Source of the DNA: Desulfovibrio sp.
Lineage (GTDB): Bacteria > Desulfobacterota > Desulfovibrionia > Desulfovibrionales > Desulfovibrionaceae
Assembly: GCF_034006445.1 (NCBI RefSeq)
Contig: NZ_JAVESS010000005.1
Coordinates: 62,001 to 126,000 of the forward strand
Reading direction: 5' to 3'
Length of the DNA stretch: 64,000 bases
Position 1 is the first letter of the stretch; each line of letters starts with the position of its first letter. The notes under the pieces are model-generated. The model did not search any database. It was not told where the DNA came from and saw only the letters and a list, made by a program, of their open reading frames with translations. Of this stretch, positions 49,623 through 58,231 are shown in pieces. The position numbers and the translations under genes are program-made.

Positions 49623-50306
49623 ATGTCTTTTGCCGAATTGGTAAACCAAAATGAATGCTGGAAGAATGTTTCCAGCGAGGAACCTCGACTGTACCCCAAG
49701 GGCAGTACCTTCCCAGACGACTATATGTATGTTCTTGTCAGCGGCAGGCTGCGCCTGACGGCGCTCTCCGCCAATGGCGGAGAAAAGATCATATGGTATC
49801 TTGGCGAGGGGTGCTGCTTTAATGAAAAAATTCTGTTTTTCAGTGGGCACGACAATGTGCCATTGTCGTTGAATACTGCCGACTTTCAGTACGAAGCTGT
49901 GGAAAACTGCTATGTGCAGCGGTTTTCCATGGATGAGTTGCAGCGTATTGGCAAGGCGCGACCCGACCTTTTGCTCAATCTTTGCCAGAGCTACAGCGTC
50001 AAGGTGGCGCTTCTGGCGCAGCAGGTGGTTTCATTGAGCGTTGAGTCGCACCTTACGCGAGTGTGCAAATTTCTGGCAGAGCGGATCATACCCGGCTCCA
50101 ATCCCTTGCGAGCCAAACGTGATATGCCGCTTTTTGAAATGGCGGATTTGCTCGGCATGCACCGCATCACGCTGTACAAGGCCATGCGCGAGGCCCAGTC
50201 TCGCGGGCTGCTGAGTTTTGATAAAAACAGCGATGAGATAGTGATTCTTCAGCCGAAAACGTTTTTTTATGAAGCGCACGGCCACGTGCCGAACGTCAAA
50301 TACTGA
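49623..50306 (+). CDS. Crp/Fnr family transcriptional regulator
   Basis: 227 residues. N-terminal cyclic-nucleotide-binding-like barrel (YMYVLVSGRLRLTALSANGG, EKIIWYLGEGCCFNEKILFF) without an obvious cAMP-binding Arg-Ser pair or an Fnr-type cysteine cluster, a dimer helix (QSYSVKVALLAQQVVSLSVE), and a C-terminal winged helix (FEMADLLGMHRITLYKAMRE). The effector is unknown. It is on the opposite strand to the flagellar genes around it, between flhF and flhA, and may be an insertion in the cluster or a local regulator of it. Confidence 0.85.
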   Translation: MSFAELVNQNECWKNVSSEEPRLYPKGSTFPDDYMYVLVSGRLRLTALSANGGEKIIWYLGEGCCFNEKILFFSGHDNVPLSLNTADFQYEAVENCYVQRFSMDELQRIGKARPDLLLNLCQSYSVKVALLAQQVVSLSVESHLTRVCKFLAERIIPGSNPLRAKRDMPLFEMADLLGMHRITLYKAMREAQSRGLLSFDKNSDEIVILQPKTFFYEAHGHVPNVKY

Positions 50307-50383
50307 CAAAAGATCCGAAAATACCGACAAAAGATCCGACCGTGTCCTTCTGCCGAAAAGCGCATTTTTCGGCAAAAGGACAC
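50303..50383 (+). terminator. Direct repeat and long hairpin after the Crp/Fnr gene
   Basis: ATACTGACAAAAGATCCGA and ATACCGACAAAAGATCCGA repeat in tandem (50301-50338). A hairpin follows: GTGTCCTT-c-TGCCGAAAA (50342-50359) against TTTTTCGGCA-a-AAGGACAC (to 50383). A probable terminator, although no T-run follows. Confidence 0.6.
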
Positions 50384-50464
50384 ATGTACCTATAAGGCAT
50401 TTCATTGTGCAACATGCGCTGCTCCGGCGCGTACCTGCACAAGTGCATAGCGGTGCTGTCTTCG

Positions 50465-50550
50465 CGGCAGCCGTTACCCGCAGGGCTTGCGCCTCTGCGG
50501 CGGGCGTCTGCTCACGCAGCCGCCAGAGAAATTTCAAAGTGAAATTGCCC
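50465..50550. repeat. Interspersed repeat family C, copy 2
   Basis: GGCTTGCGCCTCTGCGGCGG, GCGTCTGCTCACGCAGCCG and AATTTCAAAGTGAAATTGCC align with 10600-10668. The left part of copy 1 is missing. Confidence 0.6.
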
Positions 50551-50588
50551 AAAAAAAGCTGAAAGCCTTGCAGGCTCTCAGCTTTTTG
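50551..50588. terminator. Bidirectional terminator of flhA and repeat side
   Basis: AAAAAAAGCTGAAAGCC-TTGCA-GGCTCTCAGCTTTTT: the stem AGCTGAAAGCC / GGCTCTCAGCT (one mismatch) has A/T runs on both sides, so it works in both directions. It lies 24 bases after the flhA stop. Confidence 0.82.
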
Positions 50589-50611
50589 TTTGTCATAGTG
50601 CAAAGCGGTAT

Positions 50612-52711
50612 TTATTCGGCCGCTACGCTGCCCACTGCCTGCAGGCGGATGTCCGGCGGAATTTCAGCCTGTGAAATCACGGCCACCGAGGGCAGAAAGC
50701 GGGTGACCAGCTGGGCCAGGTGCGGGCGTATGATGGGATTGACCAGCAGCACGGGCTGACCGTCGGTACTGACGGCATTTTCCACAGAGGCGCTGATGTT
50801 CTGCACAAGCCGCTGGGCCGCCGCCGGATTGAGCGAAAGAAAGGTCGCGCCCGTATCGGCCTGGCGCACGCCTTCCTGCACCATGCGCTCGGCATTGGGG
50901 GCCAGGGTGAGCACCGGCAGGGTGCCCTGGCTGTCCAGATAGGGCCGCACGATGGAGCGGGCCAGCTTTTCGCGTACATATTCAGCCAGTATTTCGGGGT
51001 TTTTGATGCCCGCGCCAAAGTCGCCCAGGGTTTCCACAATGGTGAGCATGTCGCGTATGCCCACATTTTCGCGCACCAGAAGTTGCAGCACCTTTTGCAC
51101 CGTGCCAAGGGGCAGCACGTTGGGCACAAGGTCTTCCACGGCCTTGGGCGAATGCTTGGCCACGGTGTCCAGCAGGCCCTGCACGGCCTGACGGTCGAGA
51201 AAATCGGACAGATGGCGCTTGAACACTTCCGTCAGATGGGTGGCGATGACCGTGGCCGGGTCCACCACAGTGTAGCCGGCCAGCATGGCTTCTTCGCGCT
51301 GGCTGTCCGGTATCCAGAGGGCGGGCAGGTTAAAGGCCGGTTCGCGGGTTTCTATGCCGCTGATCTTGGTGGTCACGTTGCCGGGGTCCATGGCCAGAAA
51401 GTGGTCAACAAGGATTTCCGCCGAAGCCACCTGATTGCCCTTGATGAGCAGGGAATACTGGCCAGGCTTGAGTTGCAGGTTGTCACGCAGGTGCAGCGAG
51501 GGGATGACCACGCCCATGTCCAGGGCGAACTGTCGACGGATGGAGCGTATGCGCGCCAGCAGGTTGCCGCTCTGCTCCTCGTCCACCAGAGGAATGAGGC
51601 CGTAGCCCACTTCAAGCTCCAGCGTGTCCAGCGGCAGGAGGGCCTGCACTTCTTCGGGGGTGTCGGCTGTGCCGGAACCGGCCGCAGCCTTCTTTTCTTT
51701 CTTTTCTCTGGCCTGGTCGTCGGCTTCGTTTTTGTCCGTGAGGCGGGCCACCGTGAAAATAAGCGCGGAGATGACCAGAAAGGGCAGGGTGGGCAGGCCG
51801 GGAACAAGGGCAAAAAGCAGCAGCACGGCCGAGACCATCCTGAGCGCCCGGCTGTTGAAGGTGAGCTGCGCCAGAAATTCTTCGCCCATCTTGGCTTCGG
51901 AAGCGGCGCGCGACACCAGCAGGCCCGTGCCCGTGGACACGATGATGGAGGGAATGGTGGAAACCAGTCCGTCACCGATGGTCAGCAGGGAATAGGTGGT
52001 GAGGGCGGTGTTCCAGTCCATATCCTTCTGCACCATGCCAATGATGATGCCGCCGACGATATTGACCAGGGTAATGAACATGCCTGCGTTCACGTCCCCT
52101 GAAACGAATTTGCACGCACCGTCCATGGCGCCGTAAAAGTCGGCTTCCTTGCGCAGGCCGTTACGGCGGGCCGTGGCCTGTTCTTCGTCTATGAGTCCGG
52201 CGTTGAGGTCGGCCTCGATGGCCATCTGTTTGCCGGGCATGGCGTCCAGGGTAAAGCGCGCGGCCACTTCGGCGATGCGCGTGGTACCTGCCGTGATGAC
52301 CACCTTGTTGAGAATGAACAGGATCATGAATATGACCGCGCCCACAACGTAGCTGCCGCCCACGACGAACTCGCCGAACGCGCGGATGACCGAGCCTGCC
52401 GCGTCCACGCCCATGTCGCCGTTGAGCAGGATAAGACGGGTGGCGGCCACGTTGAGCGACAGCCGCAGCAATGTCGTCACCAGCAGCAGGGAAGGAAAGA
52501 TGGTGAACTCCAGCGGGGAGGTCATGAACATGGTGGTGATGAGCACCAGCAGGGCTATGGAGATGCTCACGCAGAGCATGATGTCCAGAAAGAAGGTGGG
52601 CAGGGGCACCAGCATGACAAAAAGGATGATGACCACGCCAGCGGCCAGCATGATTTCGCCATGCTTGGAAAACCTGCTGTAATCCATCTTCGGTAAGCTT
52701 GCAGCAGCCAT
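50612..52711 (-). CDS. flhA: Flagellar type III export protein FlhA
   Basis: 699 residues, the usual length. N-terminal half with eight membrane helices (GEIMLAAGVVIILFVMLVPL, FLDIMLCVSISIALLVLITT), the FHIPEP signature region (PSLLLVTTLLRLSLNVAATR; RFTLDAMPGKQMAIEADLNA), then the cytoplasmic export-gate domain (ALLPLDTLELEVGYGLIPLV, IRSIRRQFALDMGVVIPSLH). Forms the nonameric ring that accepts export substrates. Lies 51 bases after flhB. Confidence 0.97.
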   Translation of the reverse strand: MAAASLPKMDYSRFSKHGEIMLAAGVVIILFVMLVPLPTFFLDIMLCVSISIALLVLITTMFMTSPLEFTIFPSLLLVTTLLRLSLNVAATRLILLNGDMGVDAAGSVIRAFGEFVVGGSYVVGAVIFMILFILNKVVITAGTTRIAEVAARFTLDAMPGKQMAIEADLNAGLIDEEQATARRNGLRKEADFYGAMDGACKFVSGDVNAGMFITLVNIVGGIIIGMVQKDMDWNTALTTYSLLTIGDGLVSTIPSIIVSTGTGLLVSRAASEAKMGEEFLAQLTFNSRALRMVSAVLLLFALVPGLPTLPFLVISALIFTVARLTDKNEADDQAREKKEKKAAAGSGTADTPEEVQALLPLDTLELEVGYGLIPLVDEEQSGNLLARIRSIRRQFALDMGVVIPSLHLRDNLQLKPGQYSLLIKGNQVASAEILVDHFLAMDPGNVTTKISGIETREPAFNLPALWIPDSQREEAMLAGYTVVDPATVIATHLTEVFKRHLSDFLDRQAVQGLLDTVAKHSPKAVEDLVPNVLPLGTVQKVLQLLVRENVGIRDMLTIVETLGDFGAGIKNPEILAEYVREKLARSIVRPYLDSQGTLPVLTLAPNAERMVQEGVRQADTGATFLSLNPAAAQRLVQNISASVENAVSTDGQPVLLVNPIIRPHLAQLVTRFLPSVAVISQAEIPPDIRLQAVGSVAAE

Positions 52712-52762
52712 TTTTCTGACACCTCGCTTCTGCGCCGCAACACTTTGCGCGCGCCGGAAAAA

Positions 52763-53842
52763 CTATGAATTATGCACTCTTGGCCTGAGCTTCCAGATGG
52801 CGGCCAATACGGTGGCCACAGCTTTGTACAGCTCTTCGGGGATCATGTCGCCCACCTCGGCTGATTTATACAAAGCCCGTGCCAGAGGCACATTCTCGCG
52901 GATGGGCACCTTGTTTTCGCGGGCGACCTGCTTGATTTTTTCAGCCAGGTGATCCGCGCCCATGGCCACAACCACCGGGGCCGGGGCCTCTGCGGTGTTG
53001 TAGCGCAGGGCCACGGCTATATGCGTGGGGTTGGTGATGACAACGTCGGCCTTGGGCACGTCCTGCAACATGCGTCTGCTCATGGCCTCCATCATCTTTT
53101 TGCGCTGCTGGCTCTTGACCTTGGGGTCGCCGTCCGCCTGCTTCTGTTCGTCCTTTACCTCGTCCTTGGTCATCTTCATGTTTTCTTTGTAGGCGTAGCG
53201 CGACTGCCACACGTCAAAAGCGGCAATGATAAGGATGGGGATAAGGGCATAGCTGGCCAGCTTGAAGGCCATCTTCAGCATGTATATGGCCACGCCTTCG
53301 GTGGTGGAATAATACATGGGAAGGAAGTTTTCGTATTCCTTGTAGATGATCCAGGCGGGAATGACGGACAGGATAATGGAAAACATCAGGCTTTTTATGG
53401 TGCGCAATATCGTTTGGGGCGAAAACAGCATCTGTTTGATGCCCTTGAAGATATTGAAGCGCTGCATCTTGGGCTTGAACACCTTGGTGGTCCACAGCTT
53501 GCCCACCTGAAGGCGTTGGGCCAGCATGCTCAGAAAGGCCAGCGTGAGCAGCACGGGCATGGTGATTTTGCACACCTCCACCATGAGGTCCAGCGTCAGG
53601 CTGTAGACATTTTCGGGGTTGGGGTCGAACTCCCAGGCGTGGCTCAAAAAATGGCGGAAGATGTTTTTTATTTCTTCACTCATGGGGCCTATCCATGCAT
53701 AAAGAATGGACATGCCGCCAAGCAGGCTCACAGCCTTGCCAAGTTCCTGCGATTTGGGAACATTGCCCTCGGCGCGCTGTTTGCTGACGCGCTTTGGGGT
53801 GGCTTTTTCTGTTTTGCTGGGGTCTTTCTGCGTGCCGAACAT
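52763..53842 (-). CDS. flhB: Flagellar type III export switch protein FlhB
   Basis: 359 residues. Four membrane helices in the first 215 residues, N-terminal KTEKATPKRVSKQRAEGNVP, and the cytoplasmic domain with the self-cleavage motif NPTH in KADVVITNPTHIAVALRYN, then VPIRENVPLARALYKSAEVG and IPEELYKAVATVLAAIWKLR. Cleavage between Asn and Pro switches export from rod-hook to filament proteins. First gene of its operon, with a sigma-54 box 61 bases upstream. Confidence 0.97.
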   Translation of the reverse strand: MFGTQKDPSKTEKATPKRVSKQRAEGNVPKSQELGKAVSLLGGMSILYAWIGPMSEEIKNIFRHFLSHAWEFDPNPENVYSLTLDLMVEVCKITMPVLLTLAFLSMLAQRLQVGKLWTTKVFKPKMQRFNIFKGIKQMLFSPQTILRTIKSLMFSIILSVIPAWIIYKEYENFLPMYYSTTEGVAIYMLKMAFKLASYALIPILIIAAFDVWQSRYAYKENMKMTKDEVKDEQKQADGDPKVKSQQRKKMMEAMSRRMLQDVPKADVVITNPTHIAVALRYNTAEAPAPVVVAMGADHLAEKIKQVARENKVPIRENVPLARALYKSAEVGDMIPEELYKAVATVLAAIWKLRPRVHNS

Positions 53843-53902
53843 GCCGTATCCGCCGTCGTTTTATTGGCGCGGTTCCGGGCAGGGGCCGCGCCACATGCAC
53901 TG

Positions 53903-53918
53903 AGCAAAAAGCGTGCCC
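53903..53918 (-). promoter_or_regulatory. Sigma-54 promoter of flhB-flhA
   Basis: On the minus strand GGGCACGCTTTTTGCT matches TGGCACGNNNNTTGCW except for the first base. The flhB ATG is 61 bases downstream. Shares type with the boxes at 15971 and 49331. Confidence 0.72.
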
Positions 53919-54123
53919 GGTGCGCTGGCCAGGCACTTTCGCGGGCACTTTCGCCGGGCACTTTCGCCGTGCAGCGCGTCGGGCCGCAATCCACAGGCTT
54001 GAGGGTGGGGCGCAAGGGGTGTATGTGCAAAAAGATACATGTGCGTCACAACGGCGCACGTCAAAAGCGAAACCTGCATGGTTGCCATGTTCTGGCCAGC
54101 CCATGCCGCATATTGAGGAAGCC

Positions 54124-55353
54124 ATGTTTTACGGGTGGAAAATCAGTCTGCTGTCCATGGGCGGCAACTTCATGCTGCAGGGCAGCGTGCTCTACTGCAT
54201 GAACGCCTTTATGGAGCCACTGTGCGAGGCCTATGGCTGGACGCGCGCTGAACTCAACGTCAGTATGGCTGTGGCCGCCCTTGTGGGGCAGTTGGCCATG
54301 CCGGTGGCGGCTTCGCTTTCCGCACGGTTTTCATTGCGCCGCCTGATGGCTTCGGGGGCGCTTGTGGGCGGTGTTGCCACCATTTTTCAGGGTATGACGG
54401 GCAATATGGCGCTCTTTACCCTGCTGTTCACCATTGCCTGGAGCGCCACCCAGATCTGCGGCGGCGTGGTGGGCAATGCCCTGGTGAGTAACTGGTTCTA
54501 TTATTTTCGCGGCCGGGCTTTTGGCGTCGCCAACGCGGGCACATCGCTGTCGGGCGTTGTTCTGCCTCTGGCGTCCATGGTGCTGATCAACCATTTTGAC
54601 GTGAGTACGGCCTATCTTGTGCTCGGCCTGCTGACCTGCGCCCTGGCTCCCCTGTCCTGGGCGCTGGTGCGCGATACGCCGCAGGCCATGCACATGCACC
54701 CGGACGGCAGAAGGCATGACCCCCCGATGAGCCGCAAGCAGTGCGCGCCGGACACATCCTTCACCGGGCTTTTGCATTCGCCCCGCGCCTTCTGCCTGGG
54801 CATGACCTTTGGTCTGGCGCTCATGGTCAGTTCTTCGGTCATGAGCCAGATGAAGCCCCGCTTTGTGGACCTGGGCATTGCGCCCTATCCGGCCATGTTG
54901 CTGGCCTGCTCCGCCGCGCTGTGCGCGGCCCTTGGCAAGTATGTGTGGGGCTGGGCCTGCGACCGCTTCACGCCCCTGACCGCCGTTCACGGCATCATGC
55001 TGGCCTGCGCCGCAAGTCTGTGTCTGGGCTTTTTGCCGCCCAATGTGTGGACAATGACCGTCTTCAGCCTCAGCTTCGGCCTGTGCGTAGGCGGATTGTG
55101 GACAGTGCTGCCCGCCGTGGTTTCCTACTATTACGGCAGCGACAATTTTTTGCCCTCGTACAAGTTCGTGTCCATCTTCATCATGCTGCGCTGCCTGGGA
55201 TATCCCATCATGGGATATTCCTATGAAATCACTGGCAGCTACGGAGCTGCGGACGTTGTTTTTGTGGGTTTGCTGCTGCTTTCGCTGGGATTGAGCCTGT
55301 ACCTGCGTGAAGGCGACGCCGTGGAGGGCGCTGTGCGTCGGCGCAGGATTTAG
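54124..55353 (+). CDS. MFS transporter (OFA/monocarboxylate-type)
   Basis: 409 residues from the ATG at 54124 (GAGGAAG site); the longer frame overlaps flhB and is rejected. Twelve hydrophobic helices with the OFA/monocarboxylate-carrier flavour: FYGWKISLLSMGGNFMLQGS, CEAYGWTRAELNVSMAVAAL, GNALVSNWFYYFRGRAFGVA, NAGTSLSGVVLPLASMVLI. Relatives carry oxalate/formate or other small organic acids; substrate unknown. It is divergent from flhB and apparently monocistronic. Confidence 0.82.
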   Translation: MFYGWKISLLSMGGNFMLQGSVLYCMNAFMEPLCEAYGWTRAELNVSMAVAALVGQLAMPVAASLSARFSLRRLMASGALVGGVATIFQGMTGNMALFTLLFTIAWSATQICGGVVGNALVSNWFYYFRGRAFGVANAGTSLSGVVLPLASMVLINHFDVSTAYLVLGLLTCALAPLSWALVRDTPQAMHMHPDGRRHDPPMSRKQCAPDTSFTGLLHSPRAFCLGMTFGLALMVSSSVMSQMKPRFVDLGIAPYPAMLLACSAALCAALGKYVWGWACDRFTPLTAVHGIMLACAASLCLGFLPPNVWTMTVFSLSFGLCVGGLWTVLPAVVSYYYGSDNFLPSYKFVSIFIMLRCLGYPIMGYSYEITGSYGAADVVFVGLLLLSLGLSLYLREGDAVEGAVRRRRI

Positions 55354-55410
55354 GGAGCCGCTGATGTATTCCGTTTGGCGGCTTTGCTTCACTTTTTTTG
55401 AAACAGTCGA

Positions 55411-55558
55411 GAGCATTTTAACTTTGAAAAAGTGTAAATGCTCTAACGTTGCACGAGAGTGCAGCGCGCCACAACGTGGCGTGGATTCAGCCGCAAATCG
55501 CATTTTCAGCTGAATGAAAACTTTGAAATGTGAAACATTTCAAAGTTGATCTGCTCTA
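55411..55558. repeat. Interspersed repeat family B, copy 5 (internally deleted)
   Basis: Both ends are present (GAGCATTTTAACTTTGAAAA ... AAGTTGATCTGCTCTA) with GCGCCACAACGTGGCGTGGA, but the central TCCGTAGCTTCCTTCGTCGC block of other copies is gone, leaving 148 bp. This shows the elements shrink by internal deletion. Confidence 0.82.
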
Positions 55559-55650
55559 GGACAGAAGAGTCCACTCCTGCTTCAAAAAAGCTCGCGCCTT
55601 GCCAAACGAAACAACTGCGCGTTTCCAGGAGGCTCCTTAATAAGTGCTTC

Positions 55651-55742
55651 TTTAGAGCTAGTTCACGAGCGATGCTGTCGCCAACCGTAAGACTTCTTCG
55701 TCGCCTAAGGGCTGCCGCTTGAAATTGCTCTGGCGGGAGGCG
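55651..55742. repeat. Interspersed repeat family C-like, copy 3
   Basis: TTAGAGCTAGTTCACGAGCG through GCTTGAAATTGCTCTGGCGG has the same AGAGC and TTGCTCT ends and a CGTAAGCGCAGC segment. Much diverged. With copy B5 it accounts for most of the gap 55354-55823; I see no gene there. Confidence 0.5.
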
Positions 55743-55823
55743 TAAGCGCAGCTTCAGCCCTTACATCCGGTCTTTGTGACTGCCCGTATTTGGGGCCGCA
55801 TTTTGGAGCACATTTGGGGCTTC

Positions 55824-56780
55824 TTACGCGGCCCCGTTTTCACCCTCGCTCTCGTCCTCCGGCCACCACCAGCCAGCCCGTTCACAGAGCAGATCTATGT
55901 CGCCAGCAGCGGCGAGGTTGAGCATCTGCCGATACTGACGCACGGCTTCGTGGCTGTGGGCGTTGGCTTCGAACAGCCCGGAAAAGAGGCGGGCGTCCTC
56001 CGTGAGCATCTTGCGGGCCGCGTGCTGCCTCCGTCGAAAGGACGGCGTGAGAAAGGGCAGTAAATCGTCCTGCCCGGCCAGCAGGGCAAAATAGGCCAGG
56101 CTGGTGATAAAGTTCATGTTCTGGATGCGGGCCATGGCCTTGTCGTGCTTTTCCGCCGAGGTTTGAAAGGTGCGGCAGCCAAGGTCGGCAAAAAAGCCTT
56201 CAACCAGGGCCAGGTGTTCCGGCCCCGCATGATGGCCCGGAGTGATGGCCACGGGCAGATCCGCGTCGGCTTCGGGGCTGGGGCCGAAAAGCGGGTGCGT
56301 CCCCACCACAGGCCCGTCCCAGAGGCGTTCCATCTGGCGCAGGGGCTGCTCCTTCACGGAGGTGATGTCGGCCAGCACCGCCGTGGGCGGCAAATGGGGG
56401 CAAACTGCGGCGGTCACATCTTCAAACACGGCGGCGGGCACACATATGATGGCCAGGGCCGCTCCGGCGCAGGCATGCGCCAGTTTTTCCGGCGTAAGGG
56501 GCACGTCCGCCCCGGCTATGTCCAGACCGGCGGCCTGGGCGCGCTGTATGAGCATGGCCCCCATGCGCCCCTGTGAGCCAATAACGACGGTCTTGCCCCG
56601 CGCGTGGGCGGGCGCAGTGTGGCGCGTCCCTGCCTGGCCAAGTTCGGTAGTCTGACCAGTATGGGCAGTCTGGTCGGTATGAGTGGTCTGCCTGCCCTGA
56701 GCGGTCTGGCCGTCCTGACATCCTGTCTGCGATTGTGCGCTCGCCCCTGTTTTCAGGGCCGAGCCAAAATGCCCTGTCAT
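55824..56780 (-). CDS. tyrA: Prephenate dehydrogenase TyrA
   Basis: 318 residues. NAD-binding VVIGSQGRMGAMLIQRAQAA, then IICVPAAVFEDVTAAV, VLADITSVKEQPLRQME, VGTHPLFGPSPEADADLP and a helical dimer domain. It makes hydroxyphenylpyruvate for tyrosine, without a fused chorismate mutase. The N-terminal 60 residues are a Gln/Thr/Gly low-complexity extension (DGQTAQGRQTTHTDQTAHTG) encoded by imperfect repeats, with no counterpart in normal TyrA. Last gene of the aromatic operon; overlaps aroA by 4 bases. Confidence 0.92.
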   Translation of the reverse strand: MTGHFGSALKTGASAQSQTGCQDGQTAQGRQTTHTDQTAHTGQTTELGQAGTRHTAPAHARGKTVVIGSQGRMGAMLIQRAQAAGLDIAGADVPLTPEKLAHACAGAALAIICVPAAVFEDVTAAVCPHLPPTAVLADITSVKEQPLRQMERLWDGPVVGTHPLFGPSPEADADLPVAITPGHHAGPEHLALVEGFFADLGCRTFQTSAEKHDKAMARIQNMNFITSLAYFALLAGQDDLLPFLTPSFRRRQHAARKMLTEDARLFSGLFEANAHSHEAVRQYRQMLNLAAAGDIDLLCERAGWWWPEDESEGENGAA

Positions 56781-58231
56781 GCCAGCCGCCCCCAGATGTT
56801 CCAGAATTGCGGAAAAGACTTGCTGACCACAGAGGGGTCATCCAGTCGCGAGCGCACCGTGGCCTCGGGCAGGCACAGATCCAGCAGGGCCAGGGACATG
56901 GCGATGCGGTGGTCATTGTGGGCCGAGAGGCTTTGCCCTTCGGGCAGTACGGGGTGATTGGGCTTGCCGTTGTTGCGGCCGCCCAGGCCGTTGATCAGCA
57001 TGCCGTCCGAAAGCTCGTCCACAATGACGCCGGTTTTGGCCAGTTCCGTGGCAGGGGCCTTGATGCGGTCAGATTCCTTGTGGCGCAAATGGGCCACATT
57101 GCGGATGCGCGTGGAACCCTGGGCAAAGGCCGCCAGCATGGCCACCGTGGGCACAAGGTCGGGGCAGTGCCCCATATCCAGTTCCACGCCGTGCAGGCGG
57201 GAGGGGTACACCGTGACGGCCTGCGGTTCAACGCTCGCCAGCGCGCCCATTTTCTGCAGGATTTCCAGCATGGCGCGGTCGCCCTGAAGGGAATCGGCCC
57301 GCAGCCCTTCCACGCGCACAGGGCGGCGGCCCAGGGCTCCGGCGGCCAGCAGGTAGGACGCGCCGGACCAGTCGCCCTCCACCGTGTATTCGCCCGCCTG
57401 GTAGCGGCCGGGATGCACGGTGACGCGCAAACAGCCTGGCCTGGCCTCGGCAAGCTGACGCCATGCGCCGTGGGGCAGGGTCTGCCACGCGTCTGCGGCA
57501 TCGGGGCGGGTCTGCACTTCAAATCTGATGCCGTAATCCGTCAGGCATTGCAGGGTCAGGCCCACATAGGGCCAGGACACGGCCTTGCTCCCGCCGAGCG
57601 ACAGGGTCAGGGGCGACGGCCCCATGGGTGCGGCCAGCAGCAGGCCTGAAAAATACTGGCTTGAAATATCCATGCCCAGTTCCACTATGCCGCCGCAGCG
57701 CGCCGGATCGAGACCGTCGGCGGTGATCACGCAGGGGGGGCAGTCGGGCTTTTCTTCAAAAACGGTTTTGGCACCCAGGGTCGCCAGGGCATTGGTCAGT
57801 TCGGCAATGGGCCGCTCGTGCATGCGGCCTGCGCCGTGGATGCGGAACACCCCGTGCCCGGCGGCCAGTACGGCCGTCAGCAGGCGACAGGTAGTGCCGG
57901 ATTCCTCCACGTCACAGGAAAGAGGCGCTGCGGTTGTGCCGCCCGAAGGCCTGCCGTCCATGCCCGTGACGCGCCAGGCCCCGGAGGAGGGCGTGCTTTC
58001 GGGCAGTTCTTCCATCTTCGCGCCAGCGGCGCAAAGGATGGCGCGGGTGCGTTCCAGGTCGCGGCTTTCAAGCGTGTGGCGCACAATGGACGTGCCGTGA
58101 GCCAGGGCCGCACCCATGAGGTAGCGGTGCGAAACCGACTTTGAGGCAGGCGCGGTGACCGCCACTGTTTCCGCCGTGTTCGTGACATCCGCCTTGCTGG
58201 CGGCGGTCACGCTATCCTTGGTCTGGTTCAT
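56777..58231 (-). CDS. aroA: EPSP synthase (3-phosphoshikimate 1-carboxyvinyltransferase)
   Basis: 484 residues, about 50 longer than usual because of a Thr/Val/Ala-rich N-terminal start and small insertions. Active-site parts: ASKSVSHRYLMGAALAHG (Lys, Ser, Arg), VEESGTTCRLLTAVLAAGHG, ISSQYFSGLLLAAPMG, LRHKESDRIKAPATELAKTG, and LSAHNDHRIAMSLALLDLCL. Joins shikimate 3-phosphate and PEP. Overlaps pheA and tyrA by 4 bases each, so the three are translated together. Confidence 0.95.
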   Translation of the reverse strand: MNQTKDSVTAASKADVTNTAETVAVTAPASKSVSHRYLMGAALAHGTSIVRHTLESRDLERTRAILCAAGAKMEELPESTPSSGAWRVTGMDGRPSGGTTAAPLSCDVEESGTTCRLLTAVLAAGHGVFRIHGAGRMHERPIAELTNALATLGAKTVFEEKPDCPPCVITADGLDPARCGGIVELGMDISSQYFSGLLLAAPMGPSPLTLSLGGSKAVSWPYVGLTLQCLTDYGIRFEVQTRPDAADAWQTLPHGAWRQLAEARPGCLRVTVHPGRYQAGEYTVEGDWSGASYLLAAGALGRRPVRVEGLRADSLQGDRAMLEILQKMGALASVEPQAVTVYPSRLHGVELDMGHCPDLVPTVAMLAAFAQGSTRIRNVAHLRHKESDRIKAPATELAKTGVIVDELSDGMLINGLGGRNNGKPNHPVLPEGQSLSAHNDHRIAMSLALLDLCLPEATVRSRLDDPSVVSKSFPQFWNIWGRLA

